DNA of 64,000 nt from Silvania hatchlandensis (GCF_025564065.1 NZ_JAMGZK010000050.1:1-64000), one strand, 5' to 3'. Numbered from the stretch's first letter, positions 11,209-28,593 are shown. The notes: generated by a model not told the origin, from the letters alone. Made by a program: numbers and translations.

Positions 11209-11956
11209 TCGTGACTTTATGCGCTACAGCCGCCAGATCCTGCTGGACGATATCGCCATCGACGGGCAGCAAAAGCTGCTCGCCAGTCGGGTGCTGATTG
11301 TGGGGCTGGGTGGTCTTGGCGCACCGGCAGCGCTGTATCTGACCGGGGCAGGTATCGGCACGCTGGTACTGGCCGACGACGACGACGTCCATCTGAGTAA
11401 TTTGCAGCGCCAGATTGTATTTACCACCGACGATCTGGATCAGCCGAAAGCGCAGGTAACACAGCGTCGTCTGACCCAGCTTAATCCAGATATCCGTCTG
11501 ATTGCGTTACAGCAACGTCTGGAAGGCGATGCGCTTAACGAGCAGGTGGCGCAGGCCGACCTGGTGCTGGATTGCACCGATAACATGGCAACGCGGCAGG
11601 CGATTAACGCTGCCTGCGTAACACTCGACACCCCGCTCATCACCGCCAGCGCCGTGGGTTTTGGCGGGCAACTGATGACGCTAACCCCTCCCTGGACGCA
11701 GGGCTGCTACCGCTGCCTGTGGCCGGATGATAGCGAGCCGCAGCGTAACTGCCGCACCGCAGGCATCGTCGGGCCGGTAGTGGGCGTCATGGGAACCCTG
11801 CAGGCGCTGGAGGCGATCAAGCTACTCAGCGGGATTGAGACCACATGCAATACGCTGCGGCTGTTCGATGCCCGGGCAGGCAGTTGGCGGAAGTTAGCGC
11901 TACAGCGTGCCAGCGGCTGTACGGTATGCGGAGGACGCCATGCGGATCCTGTTTAA
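11201..11956 (+). CDS. thiF: ThiS adenylyltransferase
   Basis: ThiF adenylates the ThiS C-terminus so that sulfur can be loaded as a thiocarboxylate; it is the bacterial relative of E1 ubiquitin-activating enzymes. It has 251 residues with the nucleotide-binding GLGGLG at 35-40 and LDCTDN near 125. Two CxxC pairs near residues 170 (CYRC) and 240 (CTVC) form the zinc site. The start overlaps thiE by 8 nt. Confidence 0.97.
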   Translation: MNDRDFMRYSRQILLDDIAIDGQQKLLASRVLIVGLGGLGAPAALYLTGAGIGTLVLADDDDVHLSNLQRQIVFTTDDLDQPKAQVTQRRLTQLNPDIRLIALQQRLEGDALNEQVAQADLVLDCTDNMATRQAINAACVTLDTPLITASAVGFGGQLMTLTPPWTQGCYRCLWPDDSEPQRNCRTAGIVGPVVGVMGTLQALEAIKLLSGIETTCNTLRLFDARAGSWRKLALQRASGCTVCGGRHADPV

Positions 11957-12140
11957 CGACGAACCGATGCAGTGTGCGGACGACATAACCCTCGCCACCC
12001 TGCTCGACCAGCTACGCCAGTTAAAGCCCGGGGTGGCGCTGGCCCTTAACCAACAGATCCTGCCGCGCGAGCAGTGGGATATTCAGCAGGTGCGCGAAGG
12101 CGATCAGATCCTGCTCTTTCAGGTGATTGCCGGAGGCTGA
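11940..12140 (+). CDS. thiS: Sulfur carrier protein ThiS
   Basis: ThiS is a 66-residue ubiquitin-fold protein that carries sulfur for the thiazole ring. It ends in the essential Gly-Gly that ThiF adenylates. The ATG at 11940 gives MRILFNDEP and follows GGAGGA; the gene overlaps the end of thiF by 17 nt. Confidence 0.96.
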   Translation: MRILFNDEPMQCADDITLATLLDQLRQLKPGVALALNQQILPREQWDIQQVREGDQILLFQVIAGG

Positions 12141-12141
12141 G

Positions 12142-12909
12142 ATGTTACGTATTGCGGATAAAACTTTTGATTCTCATTTATTTACCGGCACCGGAAAATT
12201 CGCCTCGCCGCAACTGATGATTGATGCTCTCAAAGAGAGCGGCAGCCAGCTGGTGACGCTGGCGATGAAGCGGGTCGATCTGCGTAACCACAACGATGCC
12301 ATTCTGGTGCCGCTGCGCGCTGCGGGCGTCACGTTGCTGCCAAACACCTCCGGTGCCAAAACGGCAGAAGAGGCGGTGTTCGCCGCGCAGCTGGCACGCG
12401 AGGCGCTGGGCACCCACTGGCTTAAACTGGAGATCCATCCCGATGCCCGCTGGCTACTGCCCGATCCGATTGAAACGCTGAAAGCCGCCGAGCAACTGGT
12501 AAAACAGGGGTTCACGGTGCTGCCCTACTGTGGGGCCGATCCGGTGCTGTGCAAGCGGCTGGAGGAGGTAGGCTGCGCGGCGGTGATGCCGCTCGGTGCG
12601 CCAATTGGCTCCAGCCAGGGACTGGAAACCCGCGCGATGCTCGAGATCATCATTCAACAGGCGACCGTCCCGGTGGTAATAGATGCAGGGATCGGCGTGC
12701 CCAGCCATGCCACGCAAGCCCTGGAGATGGGGGCCGATGCGGTGCTGGTTAATACGGCGATTGCCGTCGCTGACGACCCGGTGATGATGGCGCGCGCCTT
12801 CCGTCTGGCGGTAGAAGCGGGTGTACTGGCACGCCAGTCTGGTCCCGGTTTGCGCAGTTTTGAAGCCGAGGCCACCAGCCCACTGACCGGTTTTCTGGAG
12901 GCGTTCTGA
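12142..12909 (+). CDS. thiG: Thiazole synthase
   Basis: ThiG condenses deoxyxylulose 5-phosphate, ThiS thiocarboxylate and dehydroglycine (from ThiH) into the thiazole phosphate. The 255-residue TIM barrel has FTGTGKF near the N-terminus and the phosphate-binding PVVIDAGIG near 175. The ATG at 12142, one base after the thiS stop, was chosen over an upstream in-frame start inside thiS. Its TGA overlaps the thiH ATG. Confidence 0.97.
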   Translation: MLRIADKTFDSHLFTGTGKFASPQLMIDALKESGSQLVTLAMKRVDLRNHNDAILVPLRAAGVTLLPNTSGAKTAEEAVFAAQLAREALGTHWLKLEIHPDARWLLPDPIETLKAAEQLVKQGFTVLPYCGADPVLCKRLEEVGCAAVMPLGAPIGSSQGLETRAMLEIIIQQATVPVVIDAGIGVPSHATQALEMGADAVLVNTAIAVADDPVMMARAFRLAVEAGVLARQSGPGLRSFEAEATSPLTGFLEAF

Positions 12910-14042
12910 TGCGCACCTTTACCGATCGCTGGCGTACGCTTAACTGGGACGACATTCGCCTGCGCATCAACAGCAAAACCCCGACGGACGTTAAGCGTGC
13001 GCTGAATGCCCGTCATCCAACCCGCGAAGACATGATGGCACTGCTCTCCCCTGCTGCCAGCGCGTATCTGGAGCCAATGGCGCAGCGGGCGCAGCGTCTG
13101 ACCCGTCAGCGCTTTGGCAATACGGTGAGTTTTTACGTGCCGCTCTATCTGTCCAATTTGTGCGCCAACGACTGTACCTACTGTGGGTTCTCAATGAGCA
13201 ACGCTATCAAGCGCAAAACGCTGGATGAAACCGAAATTGCCCGCGAGTGCGCAGCGATCCGTGAGATGGGGTTTGAGCACCTGCTGCTGGTCACCGGCGA
13301 GCATCAGAGTAAGGTCGGGATGGACTATTTTCGTCGTCATCTTCCTGCCATTCGCCGCCGGTTCTCCTCCCTGCAGATGGAGGTCCAACCCTTGTCAGAA
13401 GCGGAGTACGGCGAACTGAAAACGCTGGGCCTGGATGGCGTACTGGTCTATCAGGAGACCTATCACGAGGCGGTGTATGCCCGGCACCATCTGAAGGGCA
13501 AAAAGCAGGACTTCTTCTGGCGGCTGGAGACACCGGATCGGCTGGGCCGCGCCGGGATCGACAAGATCGGTTTGGGAGCACTGACCGGGCTCTCGGACAG
13601 CTGGCGGGTCGACAGCTATATGGTGGCGGAACATCTCCTGTGGCTGCAACAGCACTACTGGCAGAGCCGCTACTCGGTCTCCTTCCCGCGTCTGCGTCCC
13701 TGCGCCGGGGGCATTCAGCCCGCGTCGATCATGGATGAGCGCCAGCTGGTGCAGGCAATTTGTGCATTTCGCCTGCTGGCGCCTGAGGTGGAGCTGTCTC
13801 TGTCGACCCGTGAATCACCGGCATTTCGCGACCGCGTTATTCCACTGGCGATTAACAACGTCAGCGCTTTTTCCAAAACCCAACCAGGCGGCTATGCCGA
13901 CGATCACCCTGAGCTTGAACAGTTTGCCCCCCACGATAACCGCCGCCCGGAAGATGTCGCCCGGGCGCTCAGCGATCAAGGTTTACAGCCGGTATGGAAA
14001 GACTGGGACAGCTGGCTGGGGCGCGCCTCGCAATTACGCTGA
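12909..14042 (+). CDS. thiH: 2-iminoacetate synthase (radical SAM)
   Basis: ThiH cleaves tyrosine to dehydroglycine (2-iminoacetate) and p-cresol, feeding ThiG. The 377 residues match E. coli. The radical-SAM cluster motif CX3CX2C is at Cys85, Cys89 and Cys92. It is the last gene of thiCEFSGH; a terminator follows at 14095. Presence of ThiH rather than glycine oxidase ThiO fits an enterobacterial thiazole route. Confidence 0.97.
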   Translation: MRTFTDRWRTLNWDDIRLRINSKTPTDVKRALNARHPTREDMMALLSPAASAYLEPMAQRAQRLTRQRFGNTVSFYVPLYLSNLCANDCTYCGFSMSNAIKRKTLDETEIARECAAIREMGFEHLLLVTGEHQSKVGMDYFRRHLPAIRRRFSSLQMEVQPLSEAEYGELKTLGLDGVLVYQETYHEAVYARHHLKGKKQDFFWRLETPDRLGRAGIDKIGLGALTGLSDSWRVDSYMVAEHLLWLQQHYWQSRYSVSFPRLRPCAGGIQPASIMDERQLVQAICAFRLLAPEVELSLSTRESPAFRDRVIPLAINNVSAFSKTQPGGYADDHPELEQFAPHDNRRPEDVARALSDQGLQPVWKDWDSWLGRASQLR

Positions 14043-14094
14043 GAGGATATGTAACATGATGAAAATATTACGAGACATCGCGTAGTGTGATCGG

Positions 14095-14125
14095 CGGGCG
14101 ATTGCCAGCCAATGCCCGTTTTTTT
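14095..14125 (+). terminator. Terminator of the thi operon
   Basis: The stem CGGGC-g-ATTG pairs with CAAT-GCCCG and is followed by seven T residues at 14119-14125. It lies 53 nt after the thiH stop. Confidence 0.88.
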
Positions 14126-14241
14126 ACTCTTGCCCTGTCAGCAAAGGACGCTGACCAGGGCGGAAAGCTTCTTCCTCGTTTCGCCCTGCCTTCTCATCTT
14201 TGTAACAGTTGTAACCGGTTTCAGTAAAAAGCAGGTTTCTT

Positions 14242-14278
14242 TGTGATGACTCACACACAACCGTTGTAAAGCGGTTGT
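14242..14278 (+). promoter_or_regulatory. Two inverted repeats upstream of the PTS IIB-IIA pair
   Basis: TGTGA-N4-TCACA at 14242-14255 is followed by ACAACCG-N8-CGGTTGT at 14257-14278, ending 55 bp before the IIB start. The second repeat has the size and symmetry of a repressor or activator operator. The first resembles a CRP half-site pair but with 4 rather than 6 spacer bases. No protein is assigned. Confidence 0.45.
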
Positions 14279-14333
14279 TGAAGCAGACGGCGCGCGATAA
14301 TTATTAATAAACACATGTACATTGAGGCTGACT

Positions 14334-14639
14334 ATGAAGAACATTGTTTTATGCTGTGCAGCGGGAATGTCCACCAGCATGCTGGTTCAACGCATGAAAG
14401 ACGCCGCACAGAAGAAAGGCGTCGAGGTGACCATTAAAGCCGTACCGGTTGCTGAATTTAAAGACGAAATCGCCGCAGCCGACATCGTGTTATTGGGCCC
14501 CCAGGTTAAATATGAGCTGGCAAACCTTCAGGCTCAGGCCGAGCCGCTGGGCAAAAAGGTCGCGGTTATCGACATGATGGATTACGGCATGATGAAAGGT
14601 GATGCCGTGCTGGATAAAGCTCTCAAACTGCTGGAGTGA
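14334..14639 (+). CDS. PTS lactose/cellobiose-family IIB component
   Basis: This 101-residue protein is a phosphotransferase IIB of the lactose/chitobiose family. It has the phosphocysteine loop CCAAGMSTSMLV, with Cys8 the expected phosphorylated residue, and GPQVKYEL near 54. The start at 14334 has GAGG at 14324-14327. It is followed after 3 nt by a matching IIA. No membrane IIC or glycosidase is adjacent: the neighbours are thiH and the end of rpoC. The pair could serve a IIC elsewhere or act as a phosphorylation relay for regulation. In E. coli K-12 this site carries htrC (yjaZ). Confidence 0.88.
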   Translation: MKNIVLCCAAGMSTSMLVQRMKDAAQKKGVEVTIKAVPVAEFKDEIAAADIVLLGPQVKYELANLQAQAEPLGKKVAVIDMMDYGMMKGDAVLDKALKLLE

Positions 14640-14642
14640 CGC

Positions 14643-14960
14643 ATGGAAGATTTAGAAACGATCATTATGGAGCTGCTGGTGAATGCCGGCGCAGCCCGTA
14701 GTTCAGCGTTAACCGCCCTGCAGATGGCGCGTAAAGGCAATTTTACCGATGCCGAGAAGGCGATGGAAGAGTCGCGCGAATTCGTGAAGCATGCGCATAC
14801 CATCCAGACGAAGCTGATCGGTATGGATGAAGGCACCGGCAAGCTTCCGGTCAATCTGATCACCGTGCACTCGCAGGATCACCTGATGAATGCAATGGTG
14901 ATTCAGGATCTGGCGGGGGATATGATCGAGTTATATCGCCGGTTGCCGCTGGTGAACTAA
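14643..14960 (+). CDS. PTS lactose/cellobiose-family IIA component
   Basis: This 105-residue helical protein belongs to the lactose/chitobiose IIA family. The signature VHSQDHLMNAM near the C-terminus holds His76, the expected phosphorylated residue, and His80-Leu-Met as in ChbA/LacF. It would pass phosphate from HPr to the IIB encoded 3 nt upstream. The two-gene operon ends in a REP-like palindrome and the bidirectional terminator shared with rpoC. Confidence 0.88.
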   Translation: MEDLETIIMELLVNAGAARSSALTALQMARKGNFTDAEKAMEESREFVKHAHTIQTKLIGMDEGTGKLPVNLITVHSQDHLMNAMVIQDLAGDMIELYRRLPLVN

Positions 14961-14979
14961 ACAACAGACCTAAACCGTA

Positions 14980-15005
14980 GCCCGGGTAAGCGCAGCGCAC
15001 CCGGC
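14980..15005. repeat. REP-like palindrome, copy 1
   Basis: GCCCGGGT and ACCCGGC flank a core AAGCGCAGCGC. The same design, in either orientation, occurs at 34488, 45564 and 60704, all in intergenic gaps. It lies at the 3' end of the IIB-IIA operon. No RAYT transposase is in the window. Confidence 0.65.
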
Positions 15006-15012
15006 AAAAAAA

Positions 15013-15037
15013 AACCCGCCGAAGCGGGTTTTTTTAT
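15013..15037. terminator. Bidirectional terminator between IIA and rpoC
   Basis: AACCCGC (15013-15019) pairs with GCGGGTT (15024-15030), with T residues on the right and A residues on the left. It can therefore stop rightward IIA transcripts and the leftward rpoBC transcript. A near-identical hairpin follows glyS at 54491. Confidence 0.88.
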
Positions 15038-15052
15038 GGGCTGACTAAACGA

Positions 15053-19276
<4,224 letters not shown>

Positions 19277-19352
19277 GGATTTGCTCCCGTCGGAGTTAGC
19301 ACAATCTGGTGCCGGGTATGACCCCGGCACCAGCGACCTGTTTGAGCGAGAG

Positions 19353-22300
19353 TTACTCGTCTTCCAGTTCGATGTTGATACCCAGCGAACGAATCTCTTT
19401 CAACAGTACGTTGAAGGATTCTGGCATGCCTGGTTCCATCTGATGGTTGCCGTCCACGATGTTTTTATACATCTTGGTACGACCGTTCACGTCATCAGAC
19501 TTAACGGTAAGCATTTCCTGCAGGGTGTATGCTGCGCCGTATGCTTCAAGCGCCCACACTTCCATCTCCCCGAAGCGCTGACCACCGAACTGCGCCTTAC
19601 CACCCAGCGGCTGCTGAGTAACCAGGCTGTAAGAACCGGTAGAACGCGCGTGCATCTTGTCATCAACCAGGTGGTTCAGTTTCAGCATGTACATGTAGCC
19701 AACGGTAACCTGGCGCTCAAACTGCTCACCAGTACGACCGTCGAACAGAGTGATCTGGCCAGAACTTGGCAGGCCACCCAGCTGTAACAGTTCCTTGATT
19801 TCAGACTCTTTCGCACCATCGAAGACTGGCGTTGCGATTGGCATACCCTTACGCAGGTTTTCTGCCAGACGCAGCACTTCGTCATCGGTGAAGGTATTCA
19901 GGTCGACTTTCTGACAAACATCAGTACCCAGATCGTACGCACGCTGGATGAACTCGCGCAGTTTCGCGACTTCTTCTTGCTGCTTCAGCATGGCGTTAAT
20001 TTTCTCGCCAATGCCTTTCGCAGCCATACCCAGGTGGGTTTCGAGGATCTGACCGATGTTCATACGAGACGGTACGCCCAGTGGGTTCAGTACGATATCT
20101 ACCGGCGTACCGTTAGCATCGTGCGGCATATCTTCGATCGGGTTGATCTTAGAGATAACACCCTTGTTACCGTGACGACCCGCCATCTTATCACCAGGCT
20201 GGATCTGACGTTTAACCGCCAGATACACCTTAACAATCTTCAGCACGCCTGGTGCCAGATCGTCGCCCTGAGTGATTTTACGGCGTTTCGCTTCGAGTTT
20301 TTTCTCGAACTCGTGTTTCAGTTCGTCATACTGCTCAGCCAGCTGTTCCAGCTGATTCTGTTTCTCTTCGTCGGCCAGGCCCAGCTCGAGCCAGCGGTCA
20401 CGTGGCAGCTTGTCGAGCTTCTCAGCTTCAACACCACCGGCAACCAGCACAGTGTAGATACGACTAAACAGGCCAGCTTCGAGGATCTGCAGTTCTTCAG
20501 ACAGGTCTTTCTTAGCCTGCTTCAGCTGCATCTCTTCGATTTCCAGCGCACGTTTGTCTTTTTCTACGCCATCGCGAGTGAAGACCTGAACGTCGATAAC
20601 CGTACCGGAAACACCGTTAGGTACGCGCAGAGAAGAGTCTTTAACGTCAGACGCTTTCTCGCCGAAGATCGCACGCAGCAGTTTCTCTTCTGGCGTCAGC
20701 TGGGTTTCACCTTTCGGCGTAACCTTACCAACCAGAATGTCGCCGCCGGTCACTTCTGCACCGATGTAAACGATACCGGATTCATCCAGTTTGGAGAGCG
20801 CCGCTTCACCCACATTAGGGATGTCAGCAGTGATCTCTTCTGGCCCCAGCTTGGTGTCACGGGACACACATGCCAGTTCCTGGATGTGAATCGTGGTGAA
20901 ACGATCTTCCTGAACCACACGCTCGGAGACGAGGATGGAGTCTTCGAAGTTGTAACCGTTCCACGGCATGAACGCTACGCGCATGTTCTGACCAAGCGCC
21001 AGTTCACCGAGGTCGGTGGACGGACCGTCAGCCAGCACGTCGCCGCGCTCAACTGGCTCACCCAGAGACACACATGGCATCTGGTTGATACAGGTGTTCT
21101 GGTTAGAACGGGTGTATTTGGTCAGGTTGTAGATGTCGATACCCGCTTCGCCCGCGTGCATCTCGTCTTCGTTAACTTTGATAACGATACGGGAAGCATC
21201 AACGTACTGAACGGTACCGCCACGTTTAGCAACCGCAGTAACACCGGAGTCAACGGCAACAGCGCGTTCCATACCGGTACCCACCAGCGGCTTATCAGCA
21301 CGCAGAGTTGGAACCGCCTGACGTTGCATGTTCGCACCCATCAGGGCACGGTTGGCGTCATCGTGTTCCAGGAACGGGATCAGGGACGCACCGACGGAAA
21401 CCACCTGTTGGGTGGAAACGTCCATGTAGTCAACCTGGTCGCGGCTGAACAAGCTCGACTCGCCTTTGCTACGGCAGGTTACCAGGTCTTCTTCAAAGTG
21501 GCCTTCGTCATCCAGGTTGGAGTTCGCCTGAGCGATAACGTAGTTGCCTTCTTCGATAGCAGACAGGTAGTGAATTTCGTCGGTAACAACACCGTCAGTC
21601 ACTTTACGATACGGCGTCTCGAGGAAGCCATATTCGTTAGTCTGTGCGTACACGGACAGGGAGTTGATCAGACCGATGTTTGGACCTTCAGGCGTTTCGA
21701 TAGGACACACGCGACCGTAGTGAGTCGGGTGTACGTCTCGAACTTCAAAGCCTGCACGTTCACGGGTCAGACCGCCTGGGCCGAGTGCAGAGATACGACG
21801 CTTGTGCGTGATCTCAGACAGCGGGTTGTTCTGGTCCATAAACTGAGACAGCTGGCTGGAACCAAAGAACTCTTTCACTGCTGCAGAGATAGGCTTGGCG
21901 TTAATCATATCCTGAGGCATCAGGGTATCCAGATCGCCCAGAGACAGACGCTCTTTCACCGCACGCTCTACACGTACCAGGCCAACGCGGAATTGGTTTT
22001 CCGCCATTTCGCCTACGGAACGGATACGACGGTTGCCGAGGTGGTCGATATCATCCACTTCGCCTTTACCGTTACGGATATCGATGAGCTTCTTCATCAC
22101 TTCGATGATGTCTTCTTTGCTCAGGATACCGGAACCTTCAATCGCATCACGCAGCAGAGAACGGTTGAACTTCATACGACCAACCGCGGACAGATCGTAG
22201 CGGTCTTCGGAGAAGAACAGGTTCTCGAACAGGCTTTCAGCCGCTTCGCGAGTTGGTGGCTCACCAGGACGCATCATGCGGTAGATTTCTACCAGCGCGC

Positions 22301-23381
22301 TCAGACGATCGGTAGTTGGGTCGACGCGAATCGTTTCCGACATGTACGCGCCGTGATCCAGATCGTTGGTGAACAGCGTTTCGATACGCTTGTGACCAGA
22401 CTGGCTCAGCTTAGCCAGCAGATCCAGGCTCAGCTCCATGTTAGCCGGGCAGATCAGCTCGCCAGTTGATGCATCAACGTAGTCTTTTGCAGCCACTTTG
22501 CCAGCAATGTATTCAACCGGAACTTCGATGTGTTTGATTTCATCTTTTTCCAGCTGACGGATGTGGCGCGCAGTAATACGGCGACCTTTTTCCACATATA
22601 CTTTGCCGTCAAATTCGATGTCGAACGATGCGGTATCACCACGCAGACGCTCAGGCACCAGCTCCATTTGCAGCTTGTTGTCACGAATTTCGAAGACAAC
22701 TTTCTCAAAGAACAGATCAAGAATCTGCTCAGTGGTGTATTGCAGCGCACGCAGAATGATGGTGGCCGGCAGTTTACGACGACGGTCGATACGGACAAAC
22801 AGGTTGTCTTTCGGATCGAACTCGAAGTCCAGCCAGGAACCACGGTAAGGAATGATGCGCGCGTTATACAGTACTTTACCGGATGAGTGCGTTTTACCTT
22901 TATCGCTGTCGAAGAAGACGCCCGGGCTGCGGTGCAGCTGGGAAACGATAACACGCTCAGTGCCGTTGATGACGAAAGTACCGTTGTCGGTCATGAGCGG
23001 AATTTCGCCCATGTAGACTTCTTGTTCTTTGATGTCTTTAACGGTGCCTTCCGGCGCTTCGCGCTCGTAGATCACCAGACGCAGCTTAACGCGCAGCGGT
23101 GCCGAGTAGGTCACGCCACGGATTTGACATTCCTGAACGTCAAACACCGGTTCGCCAAGACGGTAGCTGACGTATTGCAGCTCTGAATTACCGCTGTAGC
23201 TTTTAATTGGGAATACTGAACGGAAGGCTGCTTCCAGACCGTACTGCCCTTCAGGATCTTGCTCGATAAACTTCTGGAACGAGTCAAGCTGGATAGAAAG
23301 GAGATAAGGTATGTCCAACACTTGTGGACGTTTACCAAAATCCTTACGAATACGTTTTTTCTCGGTATAGGAGTAAACCAT
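19353..23381 (-). CDS. rpoB: RNA polymerase beta subunit
   Basis: Beta forms one side of the active-site cleft and the rifampicin pocket. The 1342-residue product matches E. coli. The rifampicin-resistance cluster region, about residues 507-533, reads [16 protein letters not shown] then [14 protein letters not shown], with no known resistance change. The ATG at 23381 ([10 protein letters not shown]) has GAGGAA upstream; a 33-codon in-frame extension into the leader is rejected. It lies downstream of rplL, separated by an attenuator that sets the L12 to beta ratio. Confidence 0.98.
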   Translation of the reverse strand: MVYSYTEKKRIRKDFGKRPQVLDIPYLLSIQLDSFQKFIEQDPEGQYGLEAAFRSVFPIKSYSGNSELQYVSYRLGEPVFDVQECQIRGVTYSAPLRVKLRLVIYEREAPEGTVKDIKEQEVYMGEIPLMTDNGTFVINGTERVIVSQLHRSPGVFFDSDKGKTHSSGKVLYNARIIPYRGSWLDFEFDPKDNLFVRIDRRRKLPATIILRALQYTTEQILDLFFEKVVFEIRDNKLQMELVPERLRGDTASFDIEFDGKVYVEKGRRITARHIRQLEKDEIKHIEVPVEYIAGKVAAKDYVDASTGELICPANMELSLDLLAKLSQSGHKRIETLFTNDLDHGAYMSETIRVDPTTDRLSALVEIYRMMRPGEPPTREAAESLFENLFFSEDRYDLSAVGRMKFNRSLLRDAIEGSGILSKEDIIEVMKKLIDIRNGKGEVDDIDHLGNRRIRSVGEMAENQFRVGLVRVERAVKERLSLGDLDTLMPQDMINAKPISAAVKEFFGSSQLSQFMDQNNPLSEITHKRRISALGPGGLTRERAGFEVRDVHPTHYGRVCPIETPEGPNIGLINSLSVYAQTNEYGFLETPYRKVTDGVVTDEIHYLSAIEEGNYVIAQANSNLDDEGHFEEDLVTCRSKGESSLFSRDQVDYMDVSTQQVVSVGASLIPFLEHDDANRALMGANMQRQAVPTLRADKPLVGTGMERAVAVDSGVTAVAKRGGTVQYVDASRIVIKVNEDEMHAGEAGIDIYNLTKYTRSNQNTCINQMPCVSLGEPVERGDVLADGPSTDLGELALGQNMRVAFMPWNGYNFEDSILVSERVVQEDRFTTIHIQELACVSRDTKLGPEEITADIPNVGEAALSKLDESGIVYIGAEVTGGDILVGKVTPKGETQLTPEEKLLRAIFGEKASDVKDSSLRVPNGVSGTVIDVQVFTRDGVEKDKRALEIEEMQLKQAKKDLSEELQILEAGLFSRIYTVLVAGGVEAEKLDKLPRDRWLELGLADEEKQNQLEQLAEQYDELKHEFEKKLEAKRRKITQGDDLAPGVLKIVKVYLAVKRQIQPGDKMAGRHGNKGVISKINPIEDMPHDANGTPVDIVLNPLGVPSRMNIGQILETHLGMAAKGIGEKINAMLKQQEEVAKLREFIQRAYDLGTDVCQKVDLNTFTDDEVLRLAENLRKGMPIATPVFDGAKESEIKELLQLGGLPSSGQITLFDGRTGEQFERQVTVGYMYMLKLNHLVDDKMHARSTGSYSLVTQQPLGGKAQFGGQRFGEMEVWALEAYGAAYTLQEMLTVKSDDVNGRTKMYKNIVDGNHQMEPGMPESFNVLLKEIRSLGINIELEDE

Positions 23382-23628
23382 AGGGTTCCTCAGCTCGCTG
23401 ACAAGTCGACGCATCTGTCCATTGAGGGACAGTTTGTGCAACACCATTTTGTTGATCGGAAAATTGAATACTTTCCGCAATACCTGTTGCTATCACGCTT
23501 AAACCATTTCGTTGCGATTTACCCAGAGCGAGCACCCTGTCGCAGTATATTAAGTCGTCGATAGAAACAAGCATTGTCAGGACAGCCAGCAGTCAAACAG
23601 TGTGAAACTCTACTGGCGCCTTACAGCG

Positions 23629-23660
23629 CAAAAAGGCTGGTGACTAAAAAGTCACCAGCC
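23629..23660 (-). terminator. Attenuator between rplL and rpoB
   Basis: On the minus strand GGCTGGTGAC pairs with GTCACCAGCC around a 6-nt loop and is followed by TTTTTG. It lies 40 nt after the rplL stop and about 250 nt before rpoB. In E. coli partial termination here lowers rpoBC relative to rplJL. The rest of the 318-bp gap (23382-23699) is transcribed leader with no other gene seen. Confidence 0.9.
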
Positions 23661-23699
23661 ATCAGCCTAATTTCTCAGGCTGCAACCGGAAGGGTTGGC

Positions 23700-24065
<366 letters not shown>

Positions 24066-24131
24066 TTAAATTGTTCCTGAAAATCAGAATAAGTTTATAC
24101 GTAAGCGAATACTTGATAAAGAAAACGGCTA

Positions 24132-24629
24132 TTAAGCAGCTTCTTTCGCATCGCGTACAGCAGCCAGAGTGCGAACCAGTTTGCCAGCCGAAGCTTCTTT
24201 CATGGTTGCCATCAGGCGTGCAATTGCTTCTTCGTAGGTTGGCAGGGTTGCCAGGCGATCGATATTCGATGCCGTGATCAACTCACCTTCAAAGGCTGCG
24301 GCTTTGACCTCAAATTTTGCATTCGCTTTCGCGAAATCTTTGAACAGACGAGCAGCTGCGCCCGGGTGTTCCATAGAATATGCAATCAGGGTCGGACCAA
24401 CAAACGTGTCTTTCAGGCACTCAAACTGAGTACCTTCAACGACGCGGCGCAGCAGGGTGTTACGAACAACACGCATGTAAACGCCAGCTTCACGACCTGC
24501 TTTACGCAGTTCAGTCATTTTGTCCACAGTAACGCCGCGGGAATCCGCAACTACTGCAGACAGCGCGCCTTTGGCTACTTCGCTGACTTCAGCAACAATC
24601 GCTTGTTTGTCTTGAAGATTTAAAGCCAT
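24132..24629 (-). CDS. rplJ: 50S ribosomal protein L10
   Basis: L10 anchors the L12 dimers to the ribosome and represses its own mRNA. The 165-residue product equals E. coli L10. The ATG at 24629 (MALNLQDKQ) has AGGAGC upstream; an in-frame start 11 codons earlier is inside the leader and rejected. It is the first gene after the PL10 promoter and the L10 leader. Confidence 0.97.
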   Translation of the reverse strand: MALNLQDKQAIVAEVSEVAKGALSAVVADSRGVTVDKMTELRKAGREAGVYMRVVRNTLLRRVVEGTQFECLKDTFVGPTLIAYSMEHPGAAARLFKDFAKANAKFEVKAAAFEGELITASNIDRLATLPTYEEAIARLMATMKEASAGKLVRTLAAVRDAKEAA

Positions 24630-24880
24630 TAGCTTTGCTCCTGGATGTTTGCCAGGGCTCATGCCCTGGAACTCACTTCACTCTCCTCAACGAGAAGAGC
24701 GTCTTAATACGGTGAGCAGAAACAAGCCAGAGTATCAGAAATAATCTTAGCGTTCTGTCACCGTCTACGCAGGGCATTAAGTCTCTTTCGAGACACCTGC
24801 GGTCTTCGACGGAGGCCTGGATAGGCCAGGCTCCAACGAACAAATCTTTTTACCTGCTAACTTTCATTAGCAAACGTGGG
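24630..24880 (-). promoter_or_regulatory. rplJ leader with L10 autoregulatory site
   Basis: The minus-strand sequence from about 24880 to 24630 closely follows the E. coli rplJ leader. It includes the paired segment GGAGCCTGGCCTATCCAGG, the GTCGAAGACCGCAGG segment, and a later CTCTTCTCGTTGAGGAGAG stem. In E. coli the L10-L12 complex binds this leader and blocks rplJ and rplL translation. Similarity was judged by eye. Confidence 0.8.
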
Positions 24881-24886
24881 GGGAAG

Positions 24887-24915
24887 ATTGTAGACAAATC
24901 CACCGCCCACGTAAA
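24887..24915 (-). promoter_or_regulatory. PL10 promoter of the rplJL-rpoBC operon
   Basis: On the minus strand -35 TTTACG (complement of 24910-24915) and -10 TACAAT (complement of 24887-24892) are 17 bp apart, beginning 5 bp before the rplA stop codon's far side. The surrounding bases match the known E. coli PL10 region. Confidence 0.8.
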
Positions 24916-24919
24916 GGTA

Positions 24920-26086
<1,167 letters not shown>

Positions 26087-26134
26087 TCAAGGAGGCTCCC
26101 CGTGATAAAATTCGTTTTACGGATGCGATCCATA

Positions 26135-26172
26135 AAAACAAAAGGCGCGAAATTGTATTCCAATCTCGCGCC
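26135..26172 (-). terminator. Terminator of secE-nusG
   Basis: On the minus strand GGCGCGAGATTG pairs with CAATTTCGCGCC (one mismatch) around a 5-nt loop and is followed by TTTTGTTTTT. It separates nusG from the rplKA operon. Confidence 0.88.
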
Positions 26173-26211
26173 CTGTGCAACGATTAAATCGTCGCTTTTT
26201 TGATCGGCTAC

Positions 26212-26757
26212 TTAGGCTTTTTCTACCTGCGCAAAGTCCAGCTCTACCGGGGTCGCACGACCGAAGATAGAAACAGAAACTTTCAGGCGGGACTTTTCGT
26301 AGTCCACTTCTTCAACCACACCGTTAAAGTCAGCAAACGGACCATCACTGACACGGACCATTTCGCCCGGTTCAAACAGCGTTTTAGGACGCGGCTTATC
26401 CCCAACCTGCTGCAGGCGGTTCATAATCGCATCAACTTCTTTGTCGCTGATTGGCGCCGGACGGTCAGACGTGCCGCCGATAAAGCCCATTACGCGAGGT
26501 ACGCTACGCACCAGGTGCCAGCTTGCGTCGTTCATCACCATCTGAACAAGGACGTAACCCGGGAAGAATTTACGTTCGCTTTTGCGACGCTGGCCGCCAC
26601 GGATCTCGACCACTTCTTCGGTCGGAACCATAACTTCGCCAAACAACTCTTCCATGTTGTGTAATTTGATATGCTCACGCAGCGATGTAGCTACGCGGCC
26701 TTCAAAACCGGAAAACGCCTGAACGACGTACCAGCGCTTTTTAGGGGCTTCAGACAT
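26212..26757 (-). CDS. nusG: Transcription termination/antitermination factor NusG
   Basis: NusG binds the RNA polymerase clamp, suppresses pausing, and links polymerase to Rho or to ribosomal protein S10. The 181-residue protein has the N-terminal NGN domain ([24 protein letters not shown]) and a C-terminal KOW domain with [16 protein letters not shown]. It follows secE by a single nucleotide, an arrangement conserved across bacteria. Confidence 0.98.
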   Translation of the reverse strand: MSEAPKKRWYVVQAFSGFEGRVATSLREHIKLHNMEELFGEVMVPTEEVVEIRGGQRRKSERKFFPGYVLVQMVMNDASWHLVRSVPRVMGFIGGTSDRPAPISDKEVDAIMNRLQQVGDKPRPKTLFEPGEMVRVSDGPFADFNGVVEEVDYEKSRLKVSVSIFGRATPVELDFAQVEKA

Positions 26758-26758
26758 C

Positions 26759-27142
26759 TTAGAACCTCAGGCCAGTGATAAAGGATACCAGGCGAACCAG
26801 AATACCATCCAGTCCCCACAGGATCAGTGACATTACAGCGGTAACCGCAGCTACAATCAGCGTGGTGTGCAATGTTTCCTGGCGAGTCGGCCAAATGACC
26901 TTACGGACTTCGGTTCTCGCTTCGCGGGCAAAAGCAACGGTCGCTTTACCTTTGGTCGTCAACAGCGCGACACCACCCGCTGCAGCAATCAGAATTACCA
27001 CTGCCAGCGCGCGTAGCGGCAGCATCATGTCACGATAAAGATAGTTGCCAACGATTGCCACGATCAACAATACGGCTACCACTACCCATTTCATCGCTTC
27101 CAGGCCGCGCCCGCTCCCTTGAGCTTCGGTATTCGCACTCAT
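26759..27142 (-). CDS. secE: Preprotein translocase subunit SecE
   Basis: SecE clamps SecY in the inner-membrane translocon. The 127-residue protein shows three hydrophobic segments, at about residues 19-36, 42-62 and 93-113. The conserved cytoplasmic amphipathic part [19 protein letters not shown] sits before the third. The three-helix form is typical of gamma-proteobacteria. It is cotranscribed with nusG. Confidence 0.97.
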   Translation of the reverse strand: MSANTEAQGSGRGLEAMKWVVVAVLLIVAIVGNYLYRDMMLPLRALAVVILIAAAGGVALLTTKGKATVAFAREARTEVRKVIWPTRQETLHTTLIVAAVTAVMSLILWGLDGILVRLVSFITGLRF

Positions 27143-27314
27143 AAACCAACCTGTCAGAAGTATTCTACAAATATTTTCACCCCGCGATTGCGAGGCGAAC
27201 CTAACCGAAATGCTCTGATGCGTTTCGGACTAAAACGCCCTCTTCAGAGCCTGTCTCAGCAATGATTATGACAAATAAAATCACTGATGAGCCAGGTTCT
27301 GGTTCGAAAGCGTG

Positions 27315-27342
27315 CAAAAAGGGCATCAAATGATGCCCTTTT
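27315..27342 (-). terminator. Terminator of tuf
   Basis: On the minus strand AAGGGCATCA pairs with TGATGCCCTT around a 2-nt loop and is followed by TTTTTG. It lies about 30 nt after the tuf stop and ends the tRNA-tuf transcript. The secE-nusG promoter must lie in 27143-27314; no convincing -35/-10 pair was settled on. Confidence 0.88.
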
Positions 27343-27372
27343 CATGCGCATTGCGTCAAATGTTATCAGCAA

Positions 27373-28593
<1,221 letters not shown>

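Noticed and set aside
14242..14255. CRP site TGTGA-N4-TCACA
   Set aside because: The spacer is 4 bp; CRP needs 6. It was kept only as an inverted repeat.
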